64,000 bases of DNA from Mycobacterium saskatchewanense (GCF_010729105.1 NZ_AP022573.1:1860001-1924000), one strand, 5' to 3'; numbered from the stretch's first letter, positions 33,806 to 43,145 are shown. Made by a program: numbers and translations. The notes: generated by a model from the sequence alone, not told the origin.

Positions 33806-34924
33806 TCAGTGCCGCATCTCCACAACCGGCCGAATAACCTTACCGTTCAGAACATCCTCATAAGCTTCGTTGATCTCGTCGAGTCCGTAGGTCTGAGTGA
33901 CGAGTTCGTCGAGTTTGAGGTCCCCGGTTCGATACAGCTCGATGAGCCTCGGGATTGCAAGCCGTGGCGGCTGAGCGCCGAAGAGCGAGCCTTGAATTCG
34001 CTTCTGAAACATCGGGAACATCATCAGGTCAACGGGGATGGAGCCCATGCCACTACGACCGAGCGAGGTGATCACGAGCGTGCCGGCCTTGCGAACGGAT
34101 TCCAGGGCCTGCCCAGCGATCTCGCTGGTAAGTAGGTCGACGGACACCAGTGTCACGTCGGCCCCCTGACCGTTCGTGAGGTGAGCGAGCCGCTCCGTGG
34201 CGTCCGTGATGTCGGCGAACGATTCGGTAGCGCCGAACTTCATTGCCTGATCGCGCTTGTAGCCCGATGGGTCGACGGCCAGGATATGAGCCGCCCCGGC
34301 ATGCCTGGCACCTTGTACGGAATTCATGCCGATTCCGCCGGTACCCAGGATCACAACGACGTCACCCGGACTGACGTTGCCCGCGTTCACCGCGGCGCCC
34401 CAACCGGTCGGCACGCCGCACGACAGCAAGCATGCCGAGGTGAAGGGGACGTCGTCCGGAATCTTGATGACGCTCTGTTCCGGGACCGACGTCCACTGGG
34501 AAAAGGTGCCCAGCAGAGCGGTCTGTCCCACTCCTTGGCCGCCGGTCGTGCGAATCCTGAACTGCTCCTCCCCCGAACCCAGTGCCATGATCCGCGCACC
34601 CTCGTCGCACAGGTTGCCCTGCCCCGATGCACACCAACGGCAACGGCCACAGCTCGGGATGAACACGGTGACGACGTGATCGCCCACCGCGACCGACCGA
34701 ACATCCGAGCCGACCGCCGTCACCACGCCGGCGCCCTCGTGTCCTCCGATCCACGGGAAGTACTGGACGGGCGAATCCCCGGTATTGAATGCGTAGTCCG
34801 AATGACACAGGCCCGCGGCCTCTATCCGGATTTGCACGTCGCCGGGGCCAGGCTCGGCGACCTCGAGCTGTTCGATTTCCCACTTGCCGGGCGCCTGCCA
34901 CAGGACGGCTGCGTTGGTCCTCAT
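33806..34924 (-). CDS. NDMA-type zinc alcohol dehydrogenase
   Basis: A 372-residue medium-chain dehydrogenase. The catalytic zinc site has GLCHSD and GGHEGAG; the structural zinc loop is CGRCRWCASGQGNLC; the Rossmann motif is GTGGIGMN. The segment GCGVPTGWG-type (CGVPTGWGAAVNAGNVSPGD) and overall pattern match the N,N-dimethyl-4-nitrosoaniline-dependent alcohol dehydrogenases of actinobacteria, which keep NAD bound and pass electrons to mycofactocin. It would oxidise a primary alcohol, for example one made by the P450. The ATG at 34924 has GGAGGAGG upstream; a dyad lies about 90 bases upstream. Confidence 0.88.
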   Translation of the reverse strand: MRTNAAVLWQAPGKWEIEQLEVAEPGPGDVQIRIEAAGLCHSDYAFNTGDSPVQYFPWIGGHEGAGVVTAVGSDVRSVAVGDHVVTVFIPSCGRCRWCASGQGNLCDEGARIMALGSGEEQFRIRTTGGQGVGQTALLGTFSQWTSVPEQSVIKIPDDVPFTSACLLSCGVPTGWGAAVNAGNVSPGDVVVILGTGGIGMNSVQGARHAGAAHILAVDPSGYKRDQAMKFGATESFADITDATERLAHLTNGQGADVTLVSVDLLTSEIAGQALESVRKAGTLVITSLGRSGMGSIPVDLMMFPMFQKRIQGSLFGAQPPRLAIPRLIELYRTGDLKLDELVTQTYGLDEINEAYEDVLNGKVIRPVVEMRH

Positions 34925-35011
34925 CAATGACCTCCTCCTAGCAGGACGCAATGTCCATCACGTGGGGCGGATGCGGCGCCCAGTTCTCGAGGCGGCGCCG
35001 ACCGTGACTGC

Positions 35012-35032
35012 AAACCAATCAGCGCTTGGTAA
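35012..35032. promoter_or_regulatory. regulon dyad, ADH promoter
   Basis: AAACCAA-TCAGCGC-TTGGTAA. Arms ACCAA/TTGGT are perfect. It is about 88 bases upstream of the ADH start at 34924. Confidence 0.65.
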
Positions 35033-35108
35033 GCTAGCAATGCGAAATCGCGGGTGTCAAGTGTGTGCGCGCTTGATCGCCCGCCAGTCAGGGTCACCGG
35101 GTGCCGCG

Positions 35109-36605
35109 TCATGCGGGAAGCGGAGGTGCCGGGGCTATCGACTTGTACTCGATGTAGGCGTTGAACCCTTCGATACCCATTTCCCGGCCGATGCCGGACG
35201 CCTTGAATCCACCGAACGGGGCGTTGATGTCCAGCCAGTACTGGTTGACGCTGAACGTTCCGGTACGGATTTGGCGGCCGATGTCAATGCCATGGTCGGT
35301 GTCTGACGTCCATACCGATCCGGCCAGTCCATAGTCACTGTCGTTCGCGATCCGTACGGCTTCGGCTTCATCGCCGTAAGGAATGACGACGAGTACAGGC
35401 CCGAAGATCTCCTCGCGCGCGATGCGCATGGAGTTGTCAACGTCGGCGAACAGCGTCGGCCGCACGTACCAACCGCGTTCCTGGCTTGTCACGGGATGTG
35501 CGCCACCAGTTACGAGGCGAGCGCCTTCCTTCTCGCCGAGGCGGATGTATCCATTGACCCGCTGCTGCTGGCGCGCTGAGACCATCGGCCCGATTTGGGT
35601 GTTCGGATCGAAGGGATCTCCGACGACCTGGGCGGACATCATCGCCGCAACGGCCTCAACGGTTTCGTCGTACCGGGAACGAGGTGCGAGGATCCGCGTT
35701 TGGGCGATACAGGCCTGCCCGCTGTTGGCGAGCGAAGCGTATTCCAAGCCCGCCGCGGTGGCGGCCAGGTCCGCGTCTTCGAGGATGATGGCCGCCGACT
35801 TACCGCCCAACTCCAGACTGCAACGTTTGAGCTGCTCCCCACAGATCGCCGCGATCCTCCGCCCGGCCGCGGTCGACCCGGTAAACGCGACCTTGTCCAC
35901 CCCGGGATGCGAAACCAGATACTGTCCGACGTCACGGCCCGCGGGCAGCACTGAGACGACACCCTCCGGAATTCCGGCTTCGGCGGTGAGTTCCGCGACG
36001 ATATTGGAGTCGAGCGGCGTTTCCGGAGACGGCTTGATGACCACCGAACAGCCGGTGATGAGCGCGGGGGCGAGTTTGGCGATCAGGGTGAACTGCGGGG
36101 CATTCCACGGGACGATGATCGCGACCACACCAACTGCTTCGCGACGGACGATGATGTCCAGGCCGGTGACCCCGGGCCGGATCTCCTCCCACGGCACCCG
36201 CTTGGCATTGTCAAGAAACGTAGCCAATGTCAGCACCGGCGCCGGACCCGTGACGGCCCTGGAAAAGGTTATCGGTGAACCGATTTCATGGCACTGCAGC
36301 TCCACGATCTCGTCGAGACGAGCGACGTAGAGATCGTGCAGGCGCCTGATCACCGAAATACGCTCATCCACCGGCAGCCGACTCCACACGCCCGAGTCAA
36401 AGCTCGTGCGCGCCGCCGCGACCGCGGCATCGACATCGGCCTCGCCGGCAGCCGGCACCCTGCCGATCGTCTCCAGGTTGTGGGGTGAGATCACCTCTAT
36501 GGTGTCGTTTGTCGACGGAGAGACCCAGCGCCCTCCTACGAACAGCTCCTTATGGACGTGCAATGTCCGACCTTCCGTCGCTAGGCGTCGCGCCCGCGGC
36601 TGCAT
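35109..36605 (-). CDS. aldehyde dehydrogenase
   Basis: A 498-residue ALDH with VPWNAPQF, FTGSTAAGRR, base LELGGK near 263, catalytic Cys in NSGQACIAQTR near 299 and EEIFGPVLVVIPYG. It should oxidise the aldehyde made by the adjacent ADH. The ATG at 36605 is taken as start, but a TTG at 36563 with a good GGAAGG site nine bases upstream is equally plausible and removes an odd Arg-rich leader. It diverges from the P450, sharing a 430-base gap. Confidence 0.9.
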   Translation of the reverse strand: MQPRARRLATEGRTLHVHKELFVGGRWVSPSTNDTIEVISPHNLETIGRVPAAGEADVDAAVAAARTSFDSGVWSRLPVDERISVIRRLHDLYVARLDEIVELQCHEIGSPITFSRAVTGPAPVLTLATFLDNAKRVPWEEIRPGVTGLDIIVRREAVGVVAIIVPWNAPQFTLIAKLAPALITGCSVVIKPSPETPLDSNIVAELTAEAGIPEGVVSVLPAGRDVGQYLVSHPGVDKVAFTGSTAAGRRIAAICGEQLKRCSLELGGKSAAIILEDADLAATAAGLEYASLANSGQACIAQTRILAPRSRYDETVEAVAAMMSAQVVGDPFDPNTQIGPMVSARQQQRVNGYIRLGEKEGARLVTGGAHPVTSQERGWYVRPTLFADVDNSMRIAREEIFGPVLVVIPYGDEAEAVRIANDSDYGLAGSVWTSDTDHGIDIGRQIRTGTFSVNQYWLDINAPFGGFKASGIGREMGIEGFNAYIEYKSIAPAPPLPA

Positions 36606-37035
36606 GCTACTCGTCAGGTACCGGATTGCCTGCGCAGCAGTCGGGCGGCAAAATCTACGGGCGTTAGATTAAGGGTGATCGCTGTCACATGTCAACGCGG
36701 GGACCGGCCAGGCTCCGACACTTTCTCGAGCCCTGCAACACCGGCGCAGCGAACGGGCGCCATCGAGTGCCTGCATCTGTCGCACCAGGTCCCGCGCGCC
36801 TGCTACCCAGTTGCGGACAGAATATGGCGGGCGCACGGCCCCCACGGCAGGATCAATCCCGTGACCGGCAAGTCGCCGAAGCTGAAACGGAGATTCCCTG
36901 GACACCAGGGCGGCGTCGCCACATAATCTAAAGGTGGTTGGTTAATCAGTGCCGATCCGCGAGCAGCCTTGCTGCCCGGTTACGTCGATGCGTGCGCACG
37001 GCGTCCGACGACGAAGTCAGAGGGAGTGTCACAAC
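36606..37035. promoter_or_regulatory. divergent ALDH / P450 promoter region
   Basis: A 430-base gap with no convincing gene. The dyad at 36924-36944 is about 92 bases before the P450 start; there is no equally good copy near the ALDH start. Confidence 0.55.
36924..36944. promoter_or_regulatory. regulon dyad, P450 promoter
   Basis: TAATCTA-AAGGTGG-TTGGTTA. It is a near-twin of the tetR-side copy, with the left half ATCTA in place of ACCAA. Confidence 0.6.
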
Positions 37036-38250
37036 ATGTCAGTTGAAAGCGCTCATTCGCACTGCCCGGTGATCGAGTGGGATTACCTCAAGGGTGGCTG
37101 TCCGGTGAATTCGGGGTTTGCCCGGCTCTCCGAGCTGGGTAAGCAGTCCCCTGTCGTCGAGGTCGCACCCACCAACGGAATGCCGGGCTACCTGATCGCC
37201 GCGACCGGCGAGGCCGTGGTGGAGGTTTTCCAGGACCCGAAGCGCTTCAGCAGCAATGCGGTCATTCCGATCGAACCGGATCCGGAGTATCTCATGATCC
37301 CGGTGATGATCGATCCGCCGGACCACACGACGTGGCGCAAGCTGTTGGCACCGCACTTCGTGCCGTCTCGGGTTGAGTTGTTGGAGCCAAGGATTCGGGC
37401 CCGTTGCGTCGAGCTGATCGAAGGCTTCGCCGGGAAGCCCACGGTCGACTTTATCGACGAGTTCGCAGCGCAATTCCCGAACTTCGTGTTCATGGAACTG
37501 CTTGGGTTGCCGAAAGCCGATTTCGACCAGTTCATGGTCTGGGAGAACAAGATCATGCACGCCGAGAGCGCCACCGACCCGGACCGCAGCGGCGCCCGCC
37601 AGGCGATGGTGGAGGTGGCGACCTACTTGGGTGAATTGATCGCCGCGCGGCGCGCCGACCCGAGTCTCAACGGCGATGACTTGCTGTCGGCCGCGCTCCG
37701 GTGGGAGATCGACGGCAAGCCGGTGGACACCGAGGACCTCAAAAACCTGTGCATGTTCCTGTTCATCGCCGGCTTGGACACCGTCGCCTCTCAGTTGACG
37801 GTGATCTTCCACCATCTGGCGACCCACCCGGAGAATCGAAGACGAATCGTCGAGAACCCCACGATAGTGCCGCACGCGGTCGAGGAGTTCCTGCGCGCCT
37901 TCCCCAATGTGGCAACCGGTCGCAAGGTCGTCGCCGACACCGAGGTCGCGGGCGTACCCGTCAAGGCCGGCCAGATGATCCTGCTTCCGACCTCGCCCGC
38001 CGGGCGCGACTACAGCGTCTACCCCGACGCCGAGGTGGTCGATTTCGACCGGCCGGTGATTCGCCACGCGACCTTCGGCGCGGGACCGCACCGGTGCATC
38101 GGCGCGCATCTGGCGCGCCTGGAGCTCAGAGTCGCCCTCGAAGAGTGGCACAAGCGATTCCCCGACTACTCGCTAGAGGATCCCGAGTCGCTCACCGAGC
38201 ACACGGGGGGCACCACGGGGATCGACAACTTACGGTTGATTCTGTCGTGA
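37036..38250 (+). CDS. cytochrome P450
   Basis: A 404-residue bacterial P450. The I-helix motif AGLDTVAS is at about 244, ExxR (EFLR) near 283, and the haem loop FGAGPHRCIGAHLAR near 348 with the cysteine thiolate ligand. It probably hydroxylates an unactivated carbon of a hydrophobic substrate, with electrons from the ferredoxin 31 bases downstream. The ATG at 37036 has a GAGGGAG site. The CYP family cannot be named with confidence. With the ADH and ALDH next door the hydroxylation-alcohol-aldehyde-acid series would be complete. Confidence 0.93.
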   Translation: MSVESAHSHCPVIEWDYLKGGCPVNSGFARLSELGKQSPVVEVAPTNGMPGYLIAATGEAVVEVFQDPKRFSSNAVIPIEPDPEYLMIPVMIDPPDHTTWRKLLAPHFVPSRVELLEPRIRARCVELIEGFAGKPTVDFIDEFAAQFPNFVFMELLGLPKADFDQFMVWENKIMHAESATDPDRSGARQAMVEVATYLGELIAARRADPSLNGDDLLSAALRWEIDGKPVDTEDLKNLCMFLFIAGLDTVASQLTVIFHHLATHPENRRRIVENPTIVPHAVEEFLRAFPNVATGRKVVADTEVAGVPVKAGQMILLPTSPAGRDYSVYPDAEVVDFDRPVIRHATFGAGPHRCIGAHLARLELRVALEEWHKRFPDYSLEDPESLTEHTGGTTGIDNLRLILS

Positions 38251-38281
38251 CGGGGCCCGTTGTGGCGAAGGTGGCAGACGA

Positions 38282-38473
38282 ATGAAAGTGATCGTCGACA
38301 AAGACAAGTGCCAGGGCCACGCAATGTGTCACGCTGTCGCGCCGTCGGTGTACCCGATCGACGACGACGGATATGTGGCCATCGAGGCCGCCGACGTCGA
38401 CGAAGCTGACCGCTTGCCCGCGATGCTGGGCATCGAAACGTGCCCGGAGCGGGCTATCTCCGCAGTCGATTAG
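38282..38473 (+). CDS. 3Fe-4S-type ferredoxin
   Basis: A 63-residue ferredoxin with Cys10, Cys16 and Cys54: the motif is CQGHAMC then CP, so the second cysteine of a 4Fe-4S motif is His (His13). This C-x2-H-x2-C arrangement is common among mycobacterial P450-linked ferredoxins. It starts 31 bases after the P450 and is its probable redox partner. No ferredoxin reductase is encoded nearby. Confidence 0.92.
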   Translation: MKVIVDKDKCQGHAMCHAVAPSVYPIDDDGYVAIEAADVDEADRLPAMLGIETCPERAISAVD

Positions 38474-38569
38474 GAGAGCTGCCCACCACGAACCTGCCTC
38501 GGCCGGTGTGATGACGACCGCCGGCCGGGGCATCACCGTTCTCGCCGTGGACGGCGGGATGGTCACGGC

Positions 38570-39652
38570 TCACTTGGTCATCGCGCCCGGTGACGTGTGG
38601 TGGACCGGCCAATAGTAGGTGGTGCCCAACCGCGTCTCTGAACCGGCGCGTCCCATCGCGACGAGTAACTCAGCATGCGAAGCGGTTTCGCACACGGCGA
38701 GCATCTGGTCGAAGACATTGAGCTCGGACAGCGAGCGCTCACGGCGGGTCCACGTCAGGTGTTCGGCGATCTGGATCCCGGTGCGCGCACCCGCTGCCAT
38801 GGCGCCTTCCGTCTTCGCGAGACGGCGTTCGTGGTGGGCAAGCAATTGATCAACTCGTACGTGGACACTTCCGGTCACGGGGCCGTGCGCGGGCAGCAGT
38901 CGGGCATCGGATCTGCGACGAAGGATTCTCAGCGATTCCATGAAATCTCCCAGAGGGTTTCGCGCCAGTGCGGCCTCGAATCCGATTGACGGAGTGATCG
39001 CGGGCAGCACATGATCACCGGAGAAGAGCAGGCCCGCGCGTTCGTCATGGAAAACGATGTGTCCCCGTGTGTGGCCGGGGGTGGGCACCGCCTGAATCAC
39101 TCGGTTGCCCACCATCGTCGGCCCCGCGACAATCCACTCGTCGGGCATCTCATGGCGCGACGGTGTAAGCCCCTCCTGAAGCGCGTGCTCGGCGAACCGG
39201 TCGGCTATCGAATCGGCTCCCATCGACCGCAGCGACGCCAGTTGCCCCTCAAAGGGGGCCACCCACCCTCGTCGCAGCATCTCCATTCCCGCACGCTCAC
39301 CCTCGCCGAGGGCGATCGTGGCGCCGAATTCCTGCCGTATATGCATGGACAGTTCATAATGGTCGCGGTGCAGGTGGGTGATCAGAAAGGTCGTGATGTC
39401 ACCCATCGAGAAGCCGATCGTCTTGATGCCCCGCTCGAGCAGCGTGCGCGCCTCGGGAATGTTCCAGCCACTATCGATGAGTGTCAGGCCATCGTCGGAG
39501 ACGAGCACGTAGACGTTGACCGCGCGGAGCCCATCTTGCGGCATCGGCAACGGGATGCGAAATACGCCGTCGGCGACGCGAAACACGCCAGGCTCGCCCC
39601 AATCCGCGCTTCCGTCGGCCCGCACGCTGCCGGGGCGCGCCGCTTCTCCCAT
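38570..39652 (-). CDS. metallo-beta-lactamase-fold hydrolase
   Basis: A 360-residue MBL-fold protein with the metal site THLHRDH (HxHxDH), GHTRGH and a GDHVLP motif, plus a C-terminal helical domain. Family members include glyoxalase II-type thioesterases and lactonases; which substrate is used cannot be told, but thioester or lactone hydrolysis would suit a CoA pathway. The ATG at 39652 starts 12 bases after the KstD-like stop, so the two genes are in one operon. It converges on the ferredoxin. Confidence 0.85.
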   Translation of the reverse strand: MGEAARPGSVRADGSADWGEPGVFRVADGVFRIPLPMPQDGLRAVNVYVLVSDDGLTLIDSGWNIPEARTLLERGIKTIGFSMGDITTFLITHLHRDHYELSMHIRQEFGATIALGEGERAGMEMLRRGWVAPFEGQLASLRSMGADSIADRFAEHALQEGLTPSRHEMPDEWIVAGPTMVGNRVIQAVPTPGHTRGHIVFHDERAGLLFSGDHVLPAITPSIGFEAALARNPLGDFMESLRILRRRSDARLLPAHGPVTGSVHVRVDQLLAHHERRLAKTEGAMAAGARTGIQIAEHLTWTRRERSLSELNVFDQMLAVCETASHAELLVAMGRAGSETRLGTTYYWPVHHTSPGAMTK

Positions 39653-39663
39653 CACGCTGCGCC

Positions 39664-41364
39664 TCAGGCGTATACGGTCGTATCGGCGCCTCGGCCGAGA
39701 TCCAAGGCCCCCGAACGGGTCGGCTGGTTTGCCGCGTGCCGCCCCGCCAGGTATCCGAAGGTAACGCCGATGCCCAGGGTGCAGCCGGGGCCCCAATAAG
39801 CCTGACCCGACGGGGAAGCCACGCAGTTGCCGGCGCCGTAGAGTCCCGGGATCGGCCGGTCGCGCGTGTCGAGGACTCGTCCGTGCGCGTCGGTTGCGGG
39901 GCCGCCCTTGGTATCGAGAGCGCCCGCCCCGAGGATCACGCAGTGGTACGGCCCGGAGTCGCGCAGCGGATACATCGAGTCGTTCTTCGCGTCGGGCCGC
40001 GTCTTGGACGCCCAGGCCTGCTCGATCAGGGTTTCGCCACGGCGGAACTCCGGGTCCTTGCCCGCGCGCGCGTAGCCGTTGAACACCTCCACGGTCCTTG
40101 CCACCTCTTCGGCGAACCCCTCCCCCAGCTCGACGGGTCCCAGTTCCGGCGCGAGTCTGCGCAAGCGCTCGGCGATGTTGCCGGCCAGCTCGTGCCAGGT
40201 GCTTCCCGAGATCAGATAGGCGGGGTTCTCCTCGGGGAACGGAACCGGGTAGCGGCCCATTCTACTTCCACGAATCGACGGGTCCTCCCGGAGATCAGAG
40301 GTTCTGACAGCCTCGTCGAAGATCATGAACAGGACGCGGTTGCTGTAGTCGTGATGGCCTGTGTCCCAATGAAAGTGGGCTTGGCCGCGATCGGTGTAGG
40401 GCGCCTTCTCGTTCGCTGCGCGTCTACCCAGCCGGTTCACCATCAACATCGAATCGCCATACGCGTAGAACACATCACGGCTGGTGACCCGATGGTGGAG
40501 GGCTTGCTCGACCACCAGTTGCGTCCACCACGCATGGGTCATGTTCGCGAACTGAGCTCCGTTGCGCAACGCGATCCCGACGAGGTCGCCCGTGCACGTC
40601 ATCTCGCCCGCGCCACCGAAAATCGGTCCTCGCAGCCAGTCCGAGGCGAGTTGGGCGTTGTGCAGAAACCCGCCCGAGCCGAATACCACCCCCCTGCGGG
40701 CGCCGATCAGCAGCGTCTCGCGGCGGTGGCGCGCTTCGACTCCGATGACCTCCCCGTCGGTGTTGCGCAGCAGGTCGACCACCTCGCACTGCAGCATTGT
40801 CTCGTTACCTCTAGCCTCAGCGGCGCCGCGTAACCGTAGGGCGACAAGCTCCCCGCCGCCGGGGTCACCACGCTTCCAGTCCGCCGGCAGTTTCGGCGCA
40901 AGCTGGTGACCCCAGGTCACGCATTCGGGTAAATCGCTGTAGTAGTCCGGAAAGTCGTGGCCCCACATGTCCAGCACGCCGTCGCTGGTCAGCTCATCGA
41001 CCACCTCGGCGGCGTGATCAAAGAAGCACTCGATCAACTCGAACTCGCGGGTGGTCAGCCCAAGCGTCACATCATCGGGGCGATACTTCGCCGGGTAAGC
41101 GCTGCGGGCCATGTAACGAAGCATCCGGTCGCGGTCATCTGTGATCCCCAGGGCACGCAAGTGGAAATTGTTCGGGATCCACATCCCGCCACCAGATCTT
41201 GCTGTGGTGCCACCGGGGTGCTCGGCCTTGTCGCACATCACGACCGATGCCCCGGCCCGACTGGCTGCCGCCGCCGCGGATCCGGCAGCCACGCCGGTGC
41301 CGACCACGACGACGTCGACGATGCGGTCCCAGATATCGGCGTCCCAGTCGATGGCCTCAGGCAT
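39664..41364 (-). CDS. KstD-like FAD-dependent dehydrogenase
   Basis: A 566-residue FAD_binding_2 family flavoprotein. The N-terminal dinucleotide motif is VVVVGTGVAAGSAAAAASRA, followed by the FAD contact GGTTARSGGGMWIPNN; the C-terminal end has LYGAGNCVAS and GPGCTLGIGVTFGYLA, where 3-ketosteroid dehydrogenases place their second FAD contact. It probably desaturates or reduces an alicyclic ketone, in analogy with 3-ketosteroid delta1-dehydrogenases. The ATG at 41364 overlaps the upstream SRPBCC gene by 8 bases. The substrate is unknown; steroid is not implied. Confidence 0.87.
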   Translation of the reverse strand: MPEAIDWDADIWDRIVDVVVVGTGVAAGSAAAAASRAGASVVMCDKAEHPGGTTARSGGGMWIPNNFHLRALGITDDRDRMLRYMARSAYPAKYRPDDVTLGLTTREFELIECFFDHAAEVVDELTSDGVLDMWGHDFPDYYSDLPECVTWGHQLAPKLPADWKRGDPGGGELVALRLRGAAEARGNETMLQCEVVDLLRNTDGEVIGVEARHRRETLLIGARRGVVFGSGGFLHNAQLASDWLRGPIFGGAGEMTCTGDLVGIALRNGAQFANMTHAWWTQLVVEQALHHRVTSRDVFYAYGDSMLMVNRLGRRAANEKAPYTDRGQAHFHWDTGHHDYSNRVLFMIFDEAVRTSDLREDPSIRGSRMGRYPVPFPEENPAYLISGSTWHELAGNIAERLRRLAPELGPVELGEGFAEEVARTVEVFNGYARAGKDPEFRRGETLIEQAWASKTRPDAKNDSMYPLRDSGPYHCVILGAGALDTKGGPATDAHGRVLDTRDRPIPGLYGAGNCVASPSGQAYWGPGCTLGIGVTFGYLAGRHAANQPTRSGALDLGRGADTTVYA

Positions 41365-41806
41365 TGCTGCGACCCTTCCCTTGAGCTTCCGCAGCTACTG
41401 CCGCGATGATCTGGGTCAGCATGCCCGAGATGTTGGCGATCATCTTCGACTCCCATTCCTGGTCGGTGTCGAACTCGCTCGACCACTCGATGAAGGTACG
41501 GTCACCGTCGGTGACCTCCCGGACCTGCGCGGTTCCGATGAAGCTGCGCATGCCCCGCGGGAGTTGACCCGGAAAGCCGTATTGGATTCGGCGCAACAGA
41601 TCGTCACGGGTGAGGAGCACCTCCTCGACGACGTCCTCGTCGGCCAGTACGAGACGCCGGACGGGGCGGGTCGGGTCGATGTCGACGAGCACGTCGCATC
41701 CCTTGCACCCGGGAATCCAGCGGCCCACGGCGCCAAAGTCACGCACGAGCCCCCACACGGTGTCCACACCGGCGTCGATCACCGTACTGGCATAGGCCCT
41801 GGTCAT
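41357..41806 (-). CDS. SRPBCC (START/polyketide cyclase-like) protein
   Basis: A 149-residue SRPBCC protein. It opens with VIDAGVDTVWGLVRDFGAVG and ends in an amphipathic C-terminal helix, as in ligand-binding, cyclase or ketosteroid-isomerase-like members. The ATG at 41806 has AGGAG upstream; a longer frame to 42055 is a shadow of the flavin-reductase gene. It is the first gene of the SRPBCC-KstD-MBL operon and diverges from the flavin reductase. No catalytic residues can be pointed out. Confidence 0.82.
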   Translation of the reverse strand: MTRAYASTVIDAGVDTVWGLVRDFGAVGRWIPGCKGCDVLVDIDPTRPVRRLVLADEDVVEEVLLTRDDLLRRIQYGFPGQLPRGMRSFIGTAQVREVTDGDRTFIEWSSEFDTDQEWESKMIANISGMLTQIIAAVAAEAQGKGRSNA

Positions 41807-41866
41807 GTGTAGCTCCTGGTCACTCGTGTTCGCGGCCACAACGATCCGCTGCCCGGAAGGGCCGCC

Positions 41867-41883
41867 ACGGTATGTTATACCGT
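41867..41883. promoter_or_regulatory. palindrome ACGGTAT-N3-ATACCGT
   Basis: A perfect inverted repeat with 7-base arms and a GTT spacer in the 157-base gap between the SRPBCC operon and the flavin reductase. It does not match the shared dyad, so it may be read by a different regulator. Confidence 0.55.
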
Positions 41884-41963
41884 AATAATACAACGGCGAT
41901 AGATTATCGGGCAGGAGGAGCAGCCGGGGTGGGCGCAGCTCGACACGGTGATGGGGAGGCCCG

Positions 41964-43145
41964 ATGACCGGCCCGCTGTTCGACCCACGCCGCTTTCGCG
42001 ACGTGCTGGGTAGTTTTCCGACGGGCGTTGCCGTGATCACGGCAACAGACGACACGGGGCAGCCGACCGGTATGGCAATCGGATCGTTTGTATCCGTCTC
42101 GCTCGAACCGCCGCTGATTGGGTTTTACCCGAGCCGGTCGTCGCGCAGTTTCGCGCGAATGCGTACGGCAAAGTCGTTCTGTGTCAATGTTATCGGAGCC
42201 CACCAGGAAGATCTGTGCCGGACGTTTGCGGGCAGCGCCCAGGATAAGTTCGCCGGCATAGACTGGGAGCCCGCGGCTTCAGGCGCGCCACGCTTGCGTG
42301 GCGTTGCGGCATGGATTGACTGCGATTTCGAGTCGATAATGCCCGCTGGTGATCACTTCCACGTGCTGGGACGGGTCCGCGACCTTGCCGCCGCCGATGC
42401 CGCGCTGCCTTTGATCTTCTTCCAGGGCGGCTACGGGCGCTTCTCTCCGGCATCGATGGTGGCAATCCCTGAGCCCGATGTCATCGGATATCTCCAGCAT
42501 GCGGACCTGGCTCGTGACGAGATGGAGGCCCTGGCGGCCGAACTCGACGCGGAGGTGCTGTCCACCGCTATGGTGGGAGACCAGCTTGTCGTCATCGCCG
42601 GCGCCGGCAATCCGGCGGCTGGGTCACCGCGCACCCGCGTGGGTCAGCGCTCGCCGCTGGTGCCCCCGCTGGGCACCCTGTTCGTGGCCGCGGCCGGCGA
42701 CGTGGCCGAGCGCGCATGGCTCGACCGCGCCGGTCCTTCGCTCAGCGAGAACCAACGGGACTCCTACCGGGCGATGCTCGAACGAGTGCGTGCGCGCGGC
42801 TGGTCTGTCACGCTGGCCAGCAACACCCAGCTCGAACTCGAGCGCATCTACCACCACTACACCAACACCGACCGATCGCCGGGCGACGCCGATCGCATCC
42901 GGGAACTGATCGCGTCGGTGGCGGAGCACTACGAGCCTGCAATTCTCGATTCCGATCGACCCCTTGATGTCCGCATGATCAGCGTGCCGGTAGTCGATCA
43001 GACAGGATCATTGCGGCTGTTGCTATCCGTATGGGGCTTACCGTCCCCGTTGACCGGCAGGGAGATTGAGTCTTGTTCGGCGCGTCTTCAGCTGTCGGCG
43101 GCCCGGATCGGCGCGATCGCGCCGAATCGTTTGCCGCACAGTTGA
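41964..43145 (+). CDS. flavin reductase fused to IclR-like effector domain
   Basis: A 393-residue two-domain protein. Residues about 1-160 are a flavin reductase (HpaC/DIM6-like: LGSFPTGVAVITATDDTGQP then GIDWEPAASGAPRL), the component that provides reduced flavin to two-component monooxygenases. Residues about 200-390 resemble the effector-binding domain of IclR regulators (SENQRDSYRAMLERVRARGW, LLLSVWGLPSPLTGREIE) but without a helix-turn-helix. The role of that domain in this fusion is unknown; substrate sensing is one idea. No clear oxygenase partner is adjacent. ATG at 41964 with GGGGAGG upstream. Confidence 0.82.
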   Translation: MTGPLFDPRRFRDVLGSFPTGVAVITATDDTGQPTGMAIGSFVSVSLEPPLIGFYPSRSSRSFARMRTAKSFCVNVIGAHQEDLCRTFAGSAQDKFAGIDWEPAASGAPRLRGVAAWIDCDFESIMPAGDHFHVLGRVRDLAAADAALPLIFFQGGYGRFSPASMVAIPEPDVIGYLQHADLARDEMEALAAELDAEVLSTAMVGDQLVVIAGAGNPAAGSPRTRVGQRSPLVPPLGTLFVAAAGDVAERAWLDRAGPSLSENQRDSYRAMLERVRARGWSVTLASNTQLELERIYHHYTNTDRSPGDADRIRELIASVAEHYEPAILDSDRPLDVRMISVPVVDQTGSLRLLLSVWGLPSPLTGREIESCSARLQLSAARIGAIAPNRLPHS

